A stretch of 64,000 nucleotides of DNA, taken from positions 372,001-436,000 of the forward strand of contig NZ_JHZA01000007.1 in NCBI RefSeq assembly GCF_000621165.1, given 5' to 3'. Origin of the DNA: Enterovibrio calviensis DSM 14347 (GTDB lineage: Bacteria; Pseudomonadota; Gammaproteobacteria; Enterobacterales; Vibrionaceae). This document shows, piece by piece, positions 1 through 8,545 of this stretch. The translations under genes and the position numbers were made by a program. The notes below the pieces were generated by a model that ran no database searches, had not been told where the DNA came from, and saw only the letters and a list, made by a program, of their open reading frames with translations. Within the stretch, counting starts at the first letter, position 1. Every line of letters starts with the position of its first letter.

Positions 1-354
1 GACGAATATGTGTTTTGTACGGTATCGGGTTTGTTATCCGAGTATGTTTCGCTTGATCCCCTCGCGACATTTAAAGAGTCCGAAGGGCTAACTCTGGTGC
101 TACGCAAAGTGGTGGCTGATCAGGAAAATTTGAGCTATGAAAGTGTATTCAAGGGGATCACGCTCACCGTGCATTCTAGTTTAGAAGCCGTGGGGTTAAC
201 CGCTGCAGTGTCAACAAAATTGGCTGACAAAGGGATCAGTGCCAACGTGATTGCCGCTTACTTCCATGACCATATTTTTGTTCAAGCAGATAAAGCGACA
301 CAGGCTCTTGCCGCGTTGAATGAATTCACCGCTAACCCATCGGCTTTGACGTAA
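1..354 (+). CDS. ACT domain-containing protein (5' end outside window)
   Basis: The frame is open from base 1 (D-E-Y-V precede the first possible GTG at 10) and stops at TAA 352-354, so the true start lies upstream. About 117 residues are visible. The second half (ITLTVHSSLEAVGLTAAVST, then a KGIS.NVIAAYFHDHIFV stretch) has the strand-helix-strand pattern and the HDHIFV ending of small stand-alone tandem-ACT proteins of about 130 residues, which bind small ligands such as amino acids. No catalytic domain is visible, so a ligand-sensing role is inferred. Its 3' end overlaps the convergent gene at 332-655 by 23 bp. Confidence 0.7.
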   Translation, partial: DEYVFCTVSGLLSEYVSLDPLATFKESEGLTLVLRKVVADQENLSYESVFKGITLTVHSSLEAVGLTAAVSTKLADKGISANVIAAYFHDHIFVQADKATQALAALNEFTANPSALT

Positions 355-655
355 TAATGGGTTGCCCTTGGTTGAGCACCACAAAGTACGCCCCTTTAAT
401 GAAAACCCCTAGCAATGTTTCACTGCTGACATCATGCCAAGTCGACGTGGACCTTGCTGATAGAAAACCTTCAATGTCAGTAAGATGTACGACTTGCTCA
501 TGATTCAAAGCTTGCCGCGCCACAAATCCACCAAACGGATAATAAATCAGGCTGCCGTCTTTAAGAAAAGCAGGGATAAGTACGGGATCGCTCGGTAGGT
601 TTTCGTCCCCGAGCACAACCGTTTGATGATCAGTTTGGTATCGAATTGCTGGCAT
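332..655 (-). CDS. hypothetical protein, 107 aa
   Basis: A 107-residue soluble protein with no signal peptide, membrane segment or cysteine motif. It is rich in beta-prone stretches (DGSLIYYPFGGFVARQAL, GVFIKGAYFVVLNQGQPI). I do not recognise the family. It converges on the ACT-domain gene with a 23-bp overlap of stop regions, which is common for real convergent genes, and it is the only long frame in this stretch. The roughly 275 bp upstream (656-930) hold no other gene but contain a short pentanucleotide repeat. Function unknown. Confidence 0.5.
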   Translation of the reverse strand: MPAIRYQTDHQTVVLGDENLPSDPVLIPAFLKDGSLIYYPFGGFVARQALNHEQVVHLTDIEGFLSARSTSTWHDVSSETLLGVFIKGAYFVVLNQGQPIITSKPMG

Positions 656-854
656 AATAAATACTACTGGTTATATATACAGTTATTTTAGACCGTAACG
701 CAACGACGGCAAGTCATTTTTGAAATATTGCTTTTAAACATGGAAAGATGAAAACACCATGATAGAAAAAGCGCTAAGTTTTGCGCCTTGCTTAGTTGTA
801 AGATAAGACTGAGAGGTGATTTGACAAGTCACGTGACATGACGATTGTGTGAGG

Positions 855-874
855 TGAGTTGAGTTGAGTTGAGC
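855..874. repeat. pentanucleotide short tandem repeat (TGAGT)4
   Basis: Four consecutive TGAGT units lie in the intergenic region between the genes at 332-655 and 931-1437. The tract is downstream of the latter gene and upstream of the former. Such tracts can vary in length by slippage, but four units is short. Confidence 0.6.
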
Positions 875-930
875 ACTATTTGGATAGGACTATTTGCATA
901 AGTGAATGGAACGACCTTCAAAGCTAGGCG

Positions 931-1437
931 CTAATGGCGTGACTCGTGGTGACTAAGTAGCATGATGATGTCATCAAGCATGTCCTTCTCACCGTGTTTC
1001 GTCGCGGGATAATCAGTATGAACATCAATATTGTCGGCGAACTTGCGATAGTACTTAGGAAGATGGGACAAAATGTAGTCTGAACATTCTTGCTGCTTGT
1101 TATGAATAAAGTTGTTTATGATTCGCTCGTAGCCCTCCACAACATCATTCCCTTCTGCATTATTAACAAAGAACTCAGCTTTGTTGTCAATCAAGAAACG
1201 AATATATCTGTTTTCGGTCAGATACTTATCAAGCAAAGCTTGGCGAATGCATGACAGAATGATTTTGGCGGCGCGTTTAGGTTTGATATCGCCACTGTCA
1301 CGCAACGTCTCTAGAATTCTATCTTCTAGGTAAGCTTGATACTTATCATTGCCGAAGAAGTCAGATTCAACACGATCGAAGAATTTCTCGTATTTTTTTT
1401 TCTGAACCCAGTTTGTCAGAATCCATTTCATAGTCAT
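931..1437 (-). CDS. hypothetical protein, 168 aa
   Basis: A 168-residue hydrophilic, charge-rich, probably helical protein (starts M-T-M-K-W-I-L; a start at the second Met is equally possible). There is no signal peptide, no hydrophobic segment and no recognisable catalytic motif; Tyr and Asn are frequent. A D-I-K-P-K-R-A-A-K stretch near residue 50 could form a basic helix. I do not recognise the family. It is monocistronic on the minus strand with more than 280 bp of non-coding DNA on each side. This pattern is common among accessory genes of unknown function in Vibrio. Confidence 0.5.
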   Translation of the reverse strand: MTMKWILTNWVQKKKYEKFFDRVESDFFGNDKYQAYLEDRILETLRDSGDIKPKRAAKIILSCIRQALLDKYLTENRYIRFLIDNKAEFFVNNAEGNDVVEGYERIINNFIHNKQQECSDYILSHLPKYYRKFADNIDVHTDYPATKHGEKDMLDDIIMLLSHHESRH

Positions 1438-1763
1438 ATCACACCGCTATTAACACTCGAAAATTACCACCAATACAGGCGGTGAGATCGATTGAATGCG
1501 AAAAAATGCGTTTTACTCAGCACTTTTTCGATGCCATTTGAAAAGTGGTTGCATCCTATGCATTTATTACGTGATTTACATCGATATGGATGTCAAATAC
1601 ACCCCTGCATCATAAGCGTTCATGTGCATATTTGCGACGTTTGTCCGGTACAAGGTGTTGCGTTTGCTATTTAATGGCGTAGACAAGTGAGTCATATTTC
1701 TGAAACATAAGTGAAATAGGGAATCCCCCAAACGATCGAAAGATGCTCAGTATAGGAGACATC
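1438..1763. other. intergenic region, no gene seen
   Basis: Divergent promoter region between the 931-1437 gene (minus) and the 1764 gene (plus). A 60-codon frame at 1492-1674 (plus) has no ribosome-binding site and an unconvincing Cys/His-rich composition; I treat it as chance. Confidence 0.5.
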
Positions 1764-2045
1764 ATGACGCTATTTACGCTTGGCAGGAAAACCATCATCA
1801 ACGAGTCTTCGTTAGAATACAGTTGGGTTCGACAACAAGTAGAAGAAGGCACGGAGAGAGAGAGCATTCTTTCGTCTATTCAGCAGTGCTTTGGAGGTGA
1901 TGAAGAAACAGCAGTGTTGTTTTTCAATATCGCCATTGGGGAAAGTTCACCGGGTGTACTGCTATCTCACCTTCGGATTTCTAACTGGAATATCCCGAGC
2001 GAAAGTGAAGACAACGCTGATAGAAATATCACCAGTTACGGATGA
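1764..2045 (+). CDS. hypothetical small acidic protein, 93 aa
   Basis: Start chosen at ATG 1764 because AGGAG (1754-1758) sits five bases before it; the in-frame ATG at 1743 has no such site. The product is acidic and soluble, with a run of Glu residues (VEEGTERES) and an N-terminal half that could form helices. No signal peptide, cysteine pair or known motif is visible. It is flanked by intergenic DNA upstream and a convergent zinc-ribbon gene downstream. I do not recognise a family. Confidence 0.5.
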   Translation: MTLFTLGRKTIINESSLEYSWVRQQVEEGTERESILSSIQQCFGGDEETAVLFFNIAIGESSPGVLLSHLRISNWNIPSESEDNADRNITSYG

Positions 2046-2090
2046 ACGGTAGCCTTGGACAGAGCGCCGCCCTGCCCATATCCGATCTCG

Positions 2091-2297
2091 CTATTGTTTG
2101 AACAAGTCCATGACTAATGGCACAACCTTTATCCAAACCAAGGCACCAATTCCTACCCACACAGCTAACCAAAATAAGCGGCCCAACCACGTGTTACGAG
2201 AATGATATCGAGCAGGATCCGGTTCTCCGCATCCTGGGCATGAAAGTGCACGCTTGGAGACTTGTTTATCACAAACAGGGCAAGCAATTAATGGCAT
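2091..2297 (-). CDS. zinc-ribbon protein with one membrane segment, 68 aa
   Basis: Residues 6-9 (CPVC) and 20-23 (CPGC) form the two knuckles of a zinc ribbon of the double-CxxC type, followed by a hydrophobic helix at about 38-62 (LGRLFWLAVWVGIGALVWIK). This layout, an N-terminal cytoplasmic zinc ribbon anchored by one C-terminal transmembrane helix, is common in small bacterial proteins of unknown role. It is the first of three cysteine-rich miniprotein genes on the minus strand between 2.1 and 3.6 kb, but gaps of several hundred bases argue against one operon. Confidence 0.65.
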   Translation of the reverse strand: MPLIACPVCDKQVSKRALSCPGCGEPDPARYHSRNTWLGRLFWLAVWVGIGALVWIKVVPLVMDLFKQ

Positions 2298-2660
2298 GGT
2301 AACTATCTTCCTTTGATCTTTATTTTGTTTTCAGCAATGTTATTACGTCACGCCCTTTGGCTCTAGCGCTTTTGCGTAAAATCCTGTCGTTTAACTCAAG
2401 ATGCAGTGAAATCAACGCTCGTTGCATATAAAAGGCGCTTTGAGAGAAGATTTGACGACGGCATCTGGCTTCAGAATATATCGCACAGACGTATCCCCCT
2501 TGTTTGCTAAGACATTTGGTTTATTTGAACCACAATGGTTGGGGTAATAATTGTCCATATTTAGTCATAGTTTTGTGGAATTAATATGGCAAACACCTTT
2601 AAAGTTATAGTGCGTTAACGTTAATAAAAAGAGCACTAATCACTCTTTTCCAGAACACTA
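2298..2660. other. intergenic region, no gene seen
   Basis: AT-rich spacer separating two cysteine-rich miniprotein genes. No open frame with a plausible start and ribosome-binding site, and no clear terminator or repeat. Confidence 0.5.
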
Positions 2661-2882
2661 TTAATCACCAAAGTCATGCACACCTAACTTCAATATATCT
2701 GATGCATCTACCCACTCTACTTGACCACACACAGTGCAAGTACATTCAGATGCCTCAGCAAAACGTTCGTCTTGCGGTGGTGCCGTCAGTGCTCGAATAG
2801 CAGGATCGTGATGGGCTTTCTCTCGCACCTCATGCCCCGTTTCTGCTTCGCAATTGCGGCAATACCATGTATGTACACTCAT
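2661..2882 (-). CDS. small cysteine-rich protein, 73 aa
   Basis: Two cysteine pairs, CRNC (residues 8-11) and CTVC (about 50-53), with nearby His residues, suggest a zinc-binding fold. The protein is soluble and acidic and has no signal peptide. A GGAG-type sequence (CTCC at 2891-2894 on the plus strand) lies several bases before the ATG, supporting the start. I do not recognise a named family. The spacing of the cysteine pairs differs from that of the neighbours at 2091 and 3350, so these are not simple duplicates. Confidence 0.55.
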   Translation of the reverse strand: MSVHTWYCRNCEAETGHEVREKAHHDPAIRALTAPPQDERFAEASECTCTVCGQVEWVDASDILKLGVHDFGD

Positions 2883-3349
2883 GACTTTCTCCTTGGGTAT
2901 AAACTCCTTTCTCGCGGTGAGTGTAATTTCATACTGGGGTTCATTTCTGGTTCATTTTTGAGACAATGATAAAATTGTCACTTTTACAGCATCACGCAAA
3001 CTTTGCCACCCATAAGTAATCCTTATGTGAATGCTCATTTATCTGAACAATACCCTCGAACAATATGAATATTTATTACTATCAAGCATTTGGGCGTAAC
3101 CTCACTGCGGCAAGAATTCAAACAGAAGGCTCATGATTTTTAGCCTTACAACGCCTATTCTCTAACGTTTTTATGAGTGGGTTTCAAACGTACGTTTGTC
3201 TGAATTGAGAGAGGAGTGTCGCTAGATAGTGCGAAATGAAGAAAGACCAGTTGAAAAGGTATACACGCTAAAACAAGAAATGAATGCCAGTGGGTACCTT
3301 GATTGAGATACGTCGAAATAATGAAAGCGAAGACTCAGGCATTAGCGAA
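2883..3349. other. intergenic region, no gene seen
   Basis: About 467 bp without a credible gene, promoter motif or repeat. AT-rich in the first half. Confidence 0.5.
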
Positions 3350-3568
3350 TCAATGTAGCTTGTCCGTACAAGTGCCGTTCACCTGAACGGGTGGACAACT
3401 CACGCTGCCATATGAGCAGAACACGCAACAGCCGCCTTCAGCCACCAACAATACTTCATGGCAATTTTCGCATTCATAATGCTGCTTAGACTCCCCTATG
3501 GGCATAAGCTCTGTCTTCTTGTGACCACAATTTGGACACGTCACATCTGACTTCAATATAACTTTCAT
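3350..3568 (-). CDS. GDCCVxC-like cysteine-rich small protein, 72 aa
   Basis: The sequence carries CPNC (residues 11-14), CENC (33-36) and a GGCCVFCSYG stretch (about 45-54), followed by two more cysteines. The last stretch matches the motif of the small GDCCVxC-domain proteins with Gly in place of Asp. Eight or more cysteines in 72 residues point to metal binding or a redox role. The family sometimes occurs near heavy-metal transport genes; here the neighbours give no such hint. Nine to ten bases separate the GAG-type ribosome-binding site from the ATG. Confidence 0.6.
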   Translation of the reverse strand: MKVILKSDVTCPNCGHKKTELMPIGESKQHYECENCHEVLLVAEGGCCVFCSYGSVSCPPVQVNGTCTDKLH

Positions 3569-3734
3569 TAATTCTCACTGCGTAATGAAGGGAACGTATT
3601 TGTACTCTCTTCATTAAGCGTGGAACATACCTCTCGCTCTTTCCACTTTAGATTTAAGAACCAGTCTGAAACAACATTGCTACTGGTGATCTAACGAATC
3701 ATTAATGTCTGTTTAAACTGCTATTTGTATAGAC

Positions 3735-3760
3735 ATAAAAAACCCCGTTTTCACGGGGTC
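3735..3760 (-). terminator. rho-independent terminator of the ABC transporter gene
   Basis: Inverted repeat ACCCCG / CGGGGT (3742-3747 and 3754-3759) with a TTTTCA loop. On the minus strand the stem is followed directly by a run of six T. It lies 25 bp after the stop of the ABC transporter. Confidence 0.85.
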
Positions 3761-3784
3761 ATTCAATGTATATACAGTGGTGTA

Positions 3785-5584
3785 TTAGCCCACTTGCAAG
3801 TTGCCGTATAAGGTTTGATAAACACCATCTTCATTTACAAGATCTTGGTGATTACCGCATTGTGCGACCTTGCCATCTTCAAGCACGTAAATCAGATCCG
3901 CTTGTTTAACCGCAGATAAACGGTGTGCAACAATCAGAGTTGTTCGACCTTGCAAGAAGTTGTTCAACGCGTCATGCAGTGCCGCTTCTGTCGCGGTATC
4001 CAATGCTGAAGTCGCTTCGTCCAGAATAACAAACTTAGGATTGGTCAAAATCATACGAGCGATGGCGAGGCGTTGACGCTGCCCTCCTGACAACTTCAGA
4101 CCTTGGCGACCAAGTTGAGACGAAAGACCGTCATCCAAACGTTCAACCACATCGCTCAATTGGGCAATTTCCAGTGACTTCCAAAGTTGTTCATCGGAAA
4201 AATCGGTTCGCCCTAACGTCAGGTTTTCTCGCAGAGTATCGTTGAATATGATCGGTTGCTGTAACACAACAGCAGTATGCTGACGAAGTGTCTCGTAGCC
4301 TATGTCTTCAACACTCTGACCATTGATAATGATGTCACCATCATTTTTACGGTATAGGCCCAATAGCAGCTGAATCAAGGTCGACTTACCGCCGCCAGAA
4401 GCACCAACCAGGGCAACGCGCTTACCAGCAGGTATCGTCAGAGAAAGCCCGTTCAACACGGCTTTTTCGCTGTTGTAGCCAAAGGTTAGGTCGCGACATT
4501 CGACACCAAAAGTATCAAGTTCAACCAATGGGTCTTGCTTAGAGACACTTTTCGGCTCTTCATCTAAAGCGAGTAAACCGTTGAGTCGTTTCATTGCTGC
4601 TGATGCGCTAAACCACGCGTACTGAATCCCTAGCAACTCTTGGATTGGGCCAAGCATGAACCATAGGTAACCGAATACCGCAAAGATCTGACCGATGGTT
4701 AAGTCACTAAACAACACCATCAGCATTGCGGCGGCGCGAAATAACTCAAAACCGATCAGGAACATCAAGAACGACACGCGACTCGCTGCTTCTGATTGCC
4801 ATGCGTATTTGTCAGCGTCATGGCGAATTGATTCGGCATCGCCCTTCAATACATCGAGATAAGCGCGCTCACGGTTAGCCGCACGAAGTTGATAAATGCC
4901 GTCGAGAGTTTCCACCAAACGCTGCTGAAAACGCTCAAATGATTGGTTCTCGGCTTTCTTGAGGTGTTTTACACGCTGCCCCATTTTGCGCGACAGGAAG
5001 ATAACCAATGGGTTCACGAGCAGAATGAAAAGGCCAAGCGCCCAATCAAGCCACAATAGAATCACTGCCGTACCAAACACTGTCAGTACGCCAACCACAA
5101 AGCGGCTTAAACTGTTACCAATAAACGAGTCAATGGTTTCTATATCGGTGACAAGATGAGAGCTCACACCACCACTGCCGCGCTCTTCGAACTCTTTCAT
5201 GCTTACACGGCCGAGTTTATCCAGAAGCTGCTGACGAATAAAACAGGTAATCGATTTAGACACTAAGGTAAATTGGCGGCTCTGCCATATGTTCAGCGCT
5301 TGGCTTGCAATACGCATGACAACGACAAACAGCAGTACCATGACAATATAGCTTGCGGGTTGCTGCAGCGATTCCGGCAGCAAGTGATTGAAGAATTCAA
5401 CACCGTGAGCTGGCTTATTCAGCAGTACTTCATCGACCATCAAAGGCATAAATAGCGGGATTGGCACACTGATCAGCGTGGCGCATACCGCAATAAAATT
5501 AGCAAATATCAGCTGCTTTTTGTGCTGCTTTGCTTGATCGATTAACCATCGCGTTGAAAGCGTTGTTAAAACTGCATTACTCAC
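3785..5584 (-). CDS. ABC exporter, fused permease-ATPase (MsbA-like half transporter)
   Basis: A 599-residue half transporter: an N-terminal ABC transmembrane domain with about six helices (residues 20-310), then an ATPase domain with Walker A (GASGGGKST), signature LSGGQRQR and Walker B followed by DEATSALD, and the H-loop (VAHRL). This is the type I exporter architecture, working as a homodimer to export lipids, drugs or siderophores. GTG at 5584 is chosen because GGAG lies five bases before it; an in-frame ATG at 5650 adds 22 polar residues and overlaps the upstream terminator. It follows hutA in the same direction, 111 bp apart, with a terminator between. The substrate cannot be told from sequence. 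Confidence 0.85.
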   Translation of the reverse strand: MSNAVLTTLSTRWLIDQAKQHKKQLIFANFIAVCATLISVPIPLFMPLMVDEVLLNKPAHGVEFFNHLLPESLQQPASYIVMVLLFVVVMRIASQALNIWQSRQFTLVSKSITCFIRQQLLDKLGRVSMKEFEERGSGGVSSHLVTDIETIDSFIGNSLSRFVVGVLTVFGTAVILLWLDWALGLFILLVNPLVIFLSRKMGQRVKHLKKAENQSFERFQQRLVETLDGIYQLRAANRERAYLDVLKGDAESIRHDADKYAWQSEAASRVSFLMFLIGFELFRAAAMLMVLFSDLTIGQIFAVFGYLWFMLGPIQELLGIQYAWFSASAAMKRLNGLLALDEEPKSVSKQDPLVELDTFGVECRDLTFGYNSEKAVLNGLSLTIPAGKRVALVGASGGGKSTLIQLLLGLYRKNDGDIIINGQSVEDIGYETLRQHTAVVLQQPIIFNDTLRENLTLGRTDFSDEQLWKSLEIAQLSDVVERLDDGLSSQLGRQGLKLSGGQRQRLAIARMILTNPKFVILDEATSALDTATEAALHDALNNFLQGRTTLIVAHRLSAVKQADLIYVLEDGKVAQCGNHQDLVNEDGVYQTLYGNLQVG

Positions 5585-5643
5585 TGTATCTCCAAACTTT
5601 TCATTTTCGTTATTATTTTGTTGTTTCGGTATAAGTGTAACCG

Positions 5644-5672
5644 AAAACACCCCAGCAATGCCGGGGTGTTTT
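5644..5672 (-). terminator. rho-independent terminator after hutA
   Basis: Ten-base arms AAAACACCCC (5644-5653) and GGGGTGTTTT (5663-5672) around a nine-base loop. On the minus strand it lies 24 bp beyond the hutA stop and ends in T residues. It separates hutA from the ABC exporter. Confidence 0.85.
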
Positions 5673-5695
5673 ATCGTATTACGCTTCGTGTTTCG

Positions 5696-7888
5696 TTAGA
5701 AAACGTATTCGGCTTCTATACCCCAATTACGTCCAGATTGAGTACGACGATCAAGTCCTTCAGTATCAGACTCTGCACCAATCAGATTTGTGTATTCCCA
5801 ATACTTCTTATCGAATGCATTGAATAGACCCGCTCTTACGGTCAAATCAGTCACAGGACGGTAGTAAGCCGTGATATCGGTGACAGCGTAACCCGGAGCG
5901 GAAACGTTATCAGTATCGATGTTTGCATTGCTCCAATCAGAATCAGACTTACCGGCAACGGCTTTAACCGCAACTTTACCACCGTAAGTGCCTTCTACAT
6001 TGGCATAACCCAACGCGAAGTAAGCAGATAGCGGAGAAACGGTATCCAGTGCTTCACCGTTCTCTTTGTCTTTACCCTTGGTGTACGCAACACTGAAATC
6101 TGAGTAAGTGCCTGTTGGTGCGTTCAGGAGCACATCCAACGCCAGTTGTGCTTTCAGCTCTGCACCATAGATTTCAGCTTTGCTGATGTTTTGCTTTGAC
6201 CACAACTCCTTACCTTCACCATTGTTGTCAGCAAGCTTGGTGCTTTCAATGAAGTTCTTGTAGTCGTTGTAGTACACTGCAAAATCAAATCGGCCGAAAT
6301 CTTGAGTAATACGTAGGCCCGTTTCGTAGCCAACACTCTCTTCTGGTTTCAAGTCTGGGTTTGCTTCATAAACCGCACCATAGGCAGCATCGGTTTCATA
6401 GAAGTAGTACAGATCTTGTAACGTCGGTGATTTGAAGCCTTGGCTCACATTGGCATAGCTGCTAAGACGCTCTGTCCAATGATAGACTGCACCTAACTTA
6501 GCAGTGACAGCGTCACTTTCTGAGTTGGCATAATCGCTAGTGCCTTTCGGCTCAGCCTTGAAGCTGTCATAACGAAGGCCTGCGTTCAGAACTAAACGTT
6601 CTTCAAGAAGAAAAGCTTGGTCTTGAACAAAAATACCCCACTTCACCGACTCCGCATTCGGTACGTCGCCCGCTTTGTCGACGTGTGTACCCGCCTTAGA
6701 TCCTTCTAAATACATGTCACGATAATCGAGCGTGAATTCATTAGTAATGTAGTTTACGCCGTAGCTGATCTCGTGGTAGCTCGTTGCTAGCTCAAAGGCT
6801 TTGTCGAACTGAGCATCAAATTGCGTGCTCTTGTCTTCGCCATTACGCACTCGCTGGCGGTAACCGTGACCAAACGATGTTGGCGGCTCAGGGGTTTCAT
6901 CAAACGTGTTGTGTAGACTTTCACTTTCCAGTGCGGTGACTTGCCACTTCAATCGGTCAAACGCAGTGGTATTAGCTTGCCAATCGTGCTCGAAAGTGAC
7001 GCGTTTACGCTTATCTTCGTCATTCGCGCTGTTTCGCGTATAGACAAAGCCCGGCATGATTTCATAACCTTCATTCGAGCTGATCAGGCCATCGGCCTCA
7101 CGATTGAAAATTTCACCGGTCAAACCGATGCGATGGTCATCATTAATCTGATAAAAGGCTTTCAATAGAAGGTTATCAGAGTTGATATCAAACGGATCGG
7201 CTTGGCCACGCTCGCGGCCTTCAATGTCCGCGCCGCTGCTGTGCGTTTGGGTTTCATGGCCATCACGATGCGTAAAGATCAACAACGTATCAAGGTCGCC
7301 CGTGCGGTTGGCAATCGTCGCGGTAGCCTTATAGCTTTCGTCAGCGCTGTAGTAACCAGTTTTAACGCTGGCATATGTGTCATCACCTTCCGGTGCCAAC
7401 AGATCTTCTGGGTTCTTGGTGCGAATAATCACAGCACCTGCTAGCGCATCACTACCGTAAAGGCTCGAAGATGGCCCTTTGTTGATTTCGATACGCTGCA
7501 ACGTATCTGTTTCAACGTTGTTGTTATATTTGCGCATAACATCTGCGCCTGGGTCGAACGAGACAGGCTGCTCAACACCATCAACCATGGTTTTTACGTA
7601 ATTTTCGCCCAAACCACGGATATTAAATCCTGAGTTACCGAAACGTCCTGTGCCTGGCATAGAGACGCCGGGTTCGTTCGCAACGGCCTGCTCCAAATCT
7701 TGGGCAAGGTTTTCTTCAATATTCTTACTGTCGACAACATCGACAGAAACGGCAACATCACTGATGCTCTGCTCGCTACGTGTTGCGGATACAACGACTT
7801 CATCAAAAGTGTACACATCCTGTGCGGCTGCACTTCCGGCGCATAGTAGTCCCACGAGAAGCGCCAGCTTGTTCTTCTTGATTGTCAT
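5696..7888 (-). CDS. hutA: TonB-dependent haem receptor HutA
   Basis: A 730-residue outer-membrane receptor. The signal peptide (MTIKKNKLALLVGLLCAGSAAAQ) is followed by a TonB box region (TFDEVVVSATRS), a plug domain with a GFNIRGLGENYVKTMVDGVEQ-type core at about 95-120, then the beta-barrel ending in aromatic F (EAEYVF). GFKSPTLQDLY and NPDLKPEES correspond to the FRAP and NPNL regions of haem receptors. The start at 7888 begins a clean signal peptide; an ATG 13 codons upstream does not. It lies beside hutZXW and the tonB/hutBCD operon, which provide energy and onward transport. A weak Fur-box-like sequence lies upstream. Confidence 0.9.
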   Translation of the reverse strand: MTIKKNKLALLVGLLCAGSAAAQDVYTFDEVVVSATRSEQSISDVAVSVDVVDSKNIEENLAQDLEQAVANEPGVSMPGTGRFGNSGFNIRGLGENYVKTMVDGVEQPVSFDPGADVMRKYNNNVETDTLQRIEINKGPSSSLYGSDALAGAVIIRTKNPEDLLAPEGDDTYASVKTGYYSADESYKATATIANRTGDLDTLLIFTHRDGHETQTHSSGADIEGRERGQADPFDINSDNLLLKAFYQINDDHRIGLTGEIFNREADGLISSNEGYEIMPGFVYTRNSANDEDKRKRVTFEHDWQANTTAFDRLKWQVTALESESLHNTFDETPEPPTSFGHGYRQRVRNGEDKSTQFDAQFDKAFELATSYHEISYGVNYITNEFTLDYRDMYLEGSKAGTHVDKAGDVPNAESVKWGIFVQDQAFLLEERLVLNAGLRYDSFKAEPKGTSDYANSESDAVTAKLGAVYHWTERLSSYANVSQGFKSPTLQDLYYFYETDAAYGAVYEANPDLKPEESVGYETGLRITQDFGRFDFAVYYNDYKNFIESTKLADNNGEGKELWSKQNISKAEIYGAELKAQLALDVLLNAPTGTYSDFSVAYTKGKDKENGEALDTVSPLSAYFALGYANVEGTYGGKVAVKAVAGKSDSDWSNANIDTDNVSAPGYAVTDITAYYRPVTDLTVRAGLFNAFDKKYWEYTNLIGAESDTEGLDRRTQSGRNWGIEAEYVF

Positions 7889-7937
7889 GATCTTCACTCT
7901 TTTTTTAGGCAATAAAAGGCCGCTCACGCTGAATTCA

Positions 7938-7962
7938 GCACGATAGAATTATTATTTTTATG
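7938..7962 (-). promoter_or_regulatory. possible Fur box upstream of hutA
   Basis: On the minus strand the stretch AATAATAATTCTATCG resembles the AT-rich Fur consensus built from GATAAT units. It lies 50-75 bp before the hutA start, where an iron-regulated promoter is expected. The match is imperfect. Confidence 0.35.
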
Positions 7963-7979
7963 GGTTACGTTGGTGTTTG

Positions 7980-8003
7980 AAGGCTCTGAAGACACAGAGC
8001 CTT
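7980..8003 (-). terminator. terminator-like hairpin after hutZ
   Basis: Arms AAGGCTCTG (7980-7988) and CAGAGCCTT (7995-8003) with a six-base loop, 12 bp after the hutZ stop. The T-run after the stem on the minus strand is weak. Confidence 0.6.
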
Positions 8004-8014
8004 TATCGAGAAAA

Positions 8015-8545
8015 TTACATTTTCTCTTTCATTTTCTGAACGTGACCTTCGTTGAGGTGCACGACAGAAAGCATATCTTCGCCTGTTACATCAAACGCTT
8101 GTCCGAAGCCTTTCACGTAACGGCCGATAACTGGGTTAAGGCGGTATAAACGGAAATCACCCAGTTGACTTAGGTTGTCGATCATCTCGCCTAGGCGTGC
8201 TTGCATCACTTCGATGCCCTGCTGCCATACGGCTGATTCACGCTCAATAAGCTCTGCATTGGTATCAAACGACAAACGACGGCGAGCAAAAATAGAACGC
8301 GCTTCGCTCTCGTCTTCAATCATCATGATGGAAACCGCTTTGCTCACTTTCAAGTTTTGACCGTGAGTCGCCAAATCACTGACAAGGATGTAGTAACCCT
8401 GCTCAGAAAACGCGAATGGCGCATAACTTGTGTGAGGCTTGCCGTCTTTATCAACGGTACCCAGTTGAAGGGTTTTACGCGCATCACGAAACTCTTGAAT
8501 TTCTGGACCTAGGCGATTTTGTAGACGCTCTGCCTTATCAATCAT
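8015..8545 (-). CDS. hutZ: haem utilisation protein HutZ
   Basis: A 176-residue cytoplasmic protein of the pyridoxamine-oxidase-like split-barrel fold (HugZ/HutZ family) that binds and degrades haem. In V. cholerae HutZ the haem ligand is His170 and Asp132 of the other protomer supports it; here D130 and H168 have the same 38-residue spacing, so I assign these as equivalents. The gene overlaps hutX by four bases (ATGA), so the two are translationally coupled. It is the last gene of the hutW-hutX-hutZ operon, with a hairpin terminator 12 bp downstream. Confidence 0.93.
   Translation of the reverse strand: MIDKAERLQNRLGPEIQEFRDARKTLQLGTVDKDGKPHTSYAPFAFSEQGYYILVSDLATHGQNLKVSKAVSIMMIEDESEARSIFARRRLSFDTNAELIERESAVWQQGIEVMQARLGEMIDNLSQLGDFRLYRLNPVIGRYVKGFGQAFDVTGEDMLSVVHLNEGHVQKMKEKM

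Noticed and set aside
1492-1674. 60-codon frame before the 1764 gene
   Set aside because: No ribosome-binding site and no recognisable pattern in the translated sequence; likely chance.
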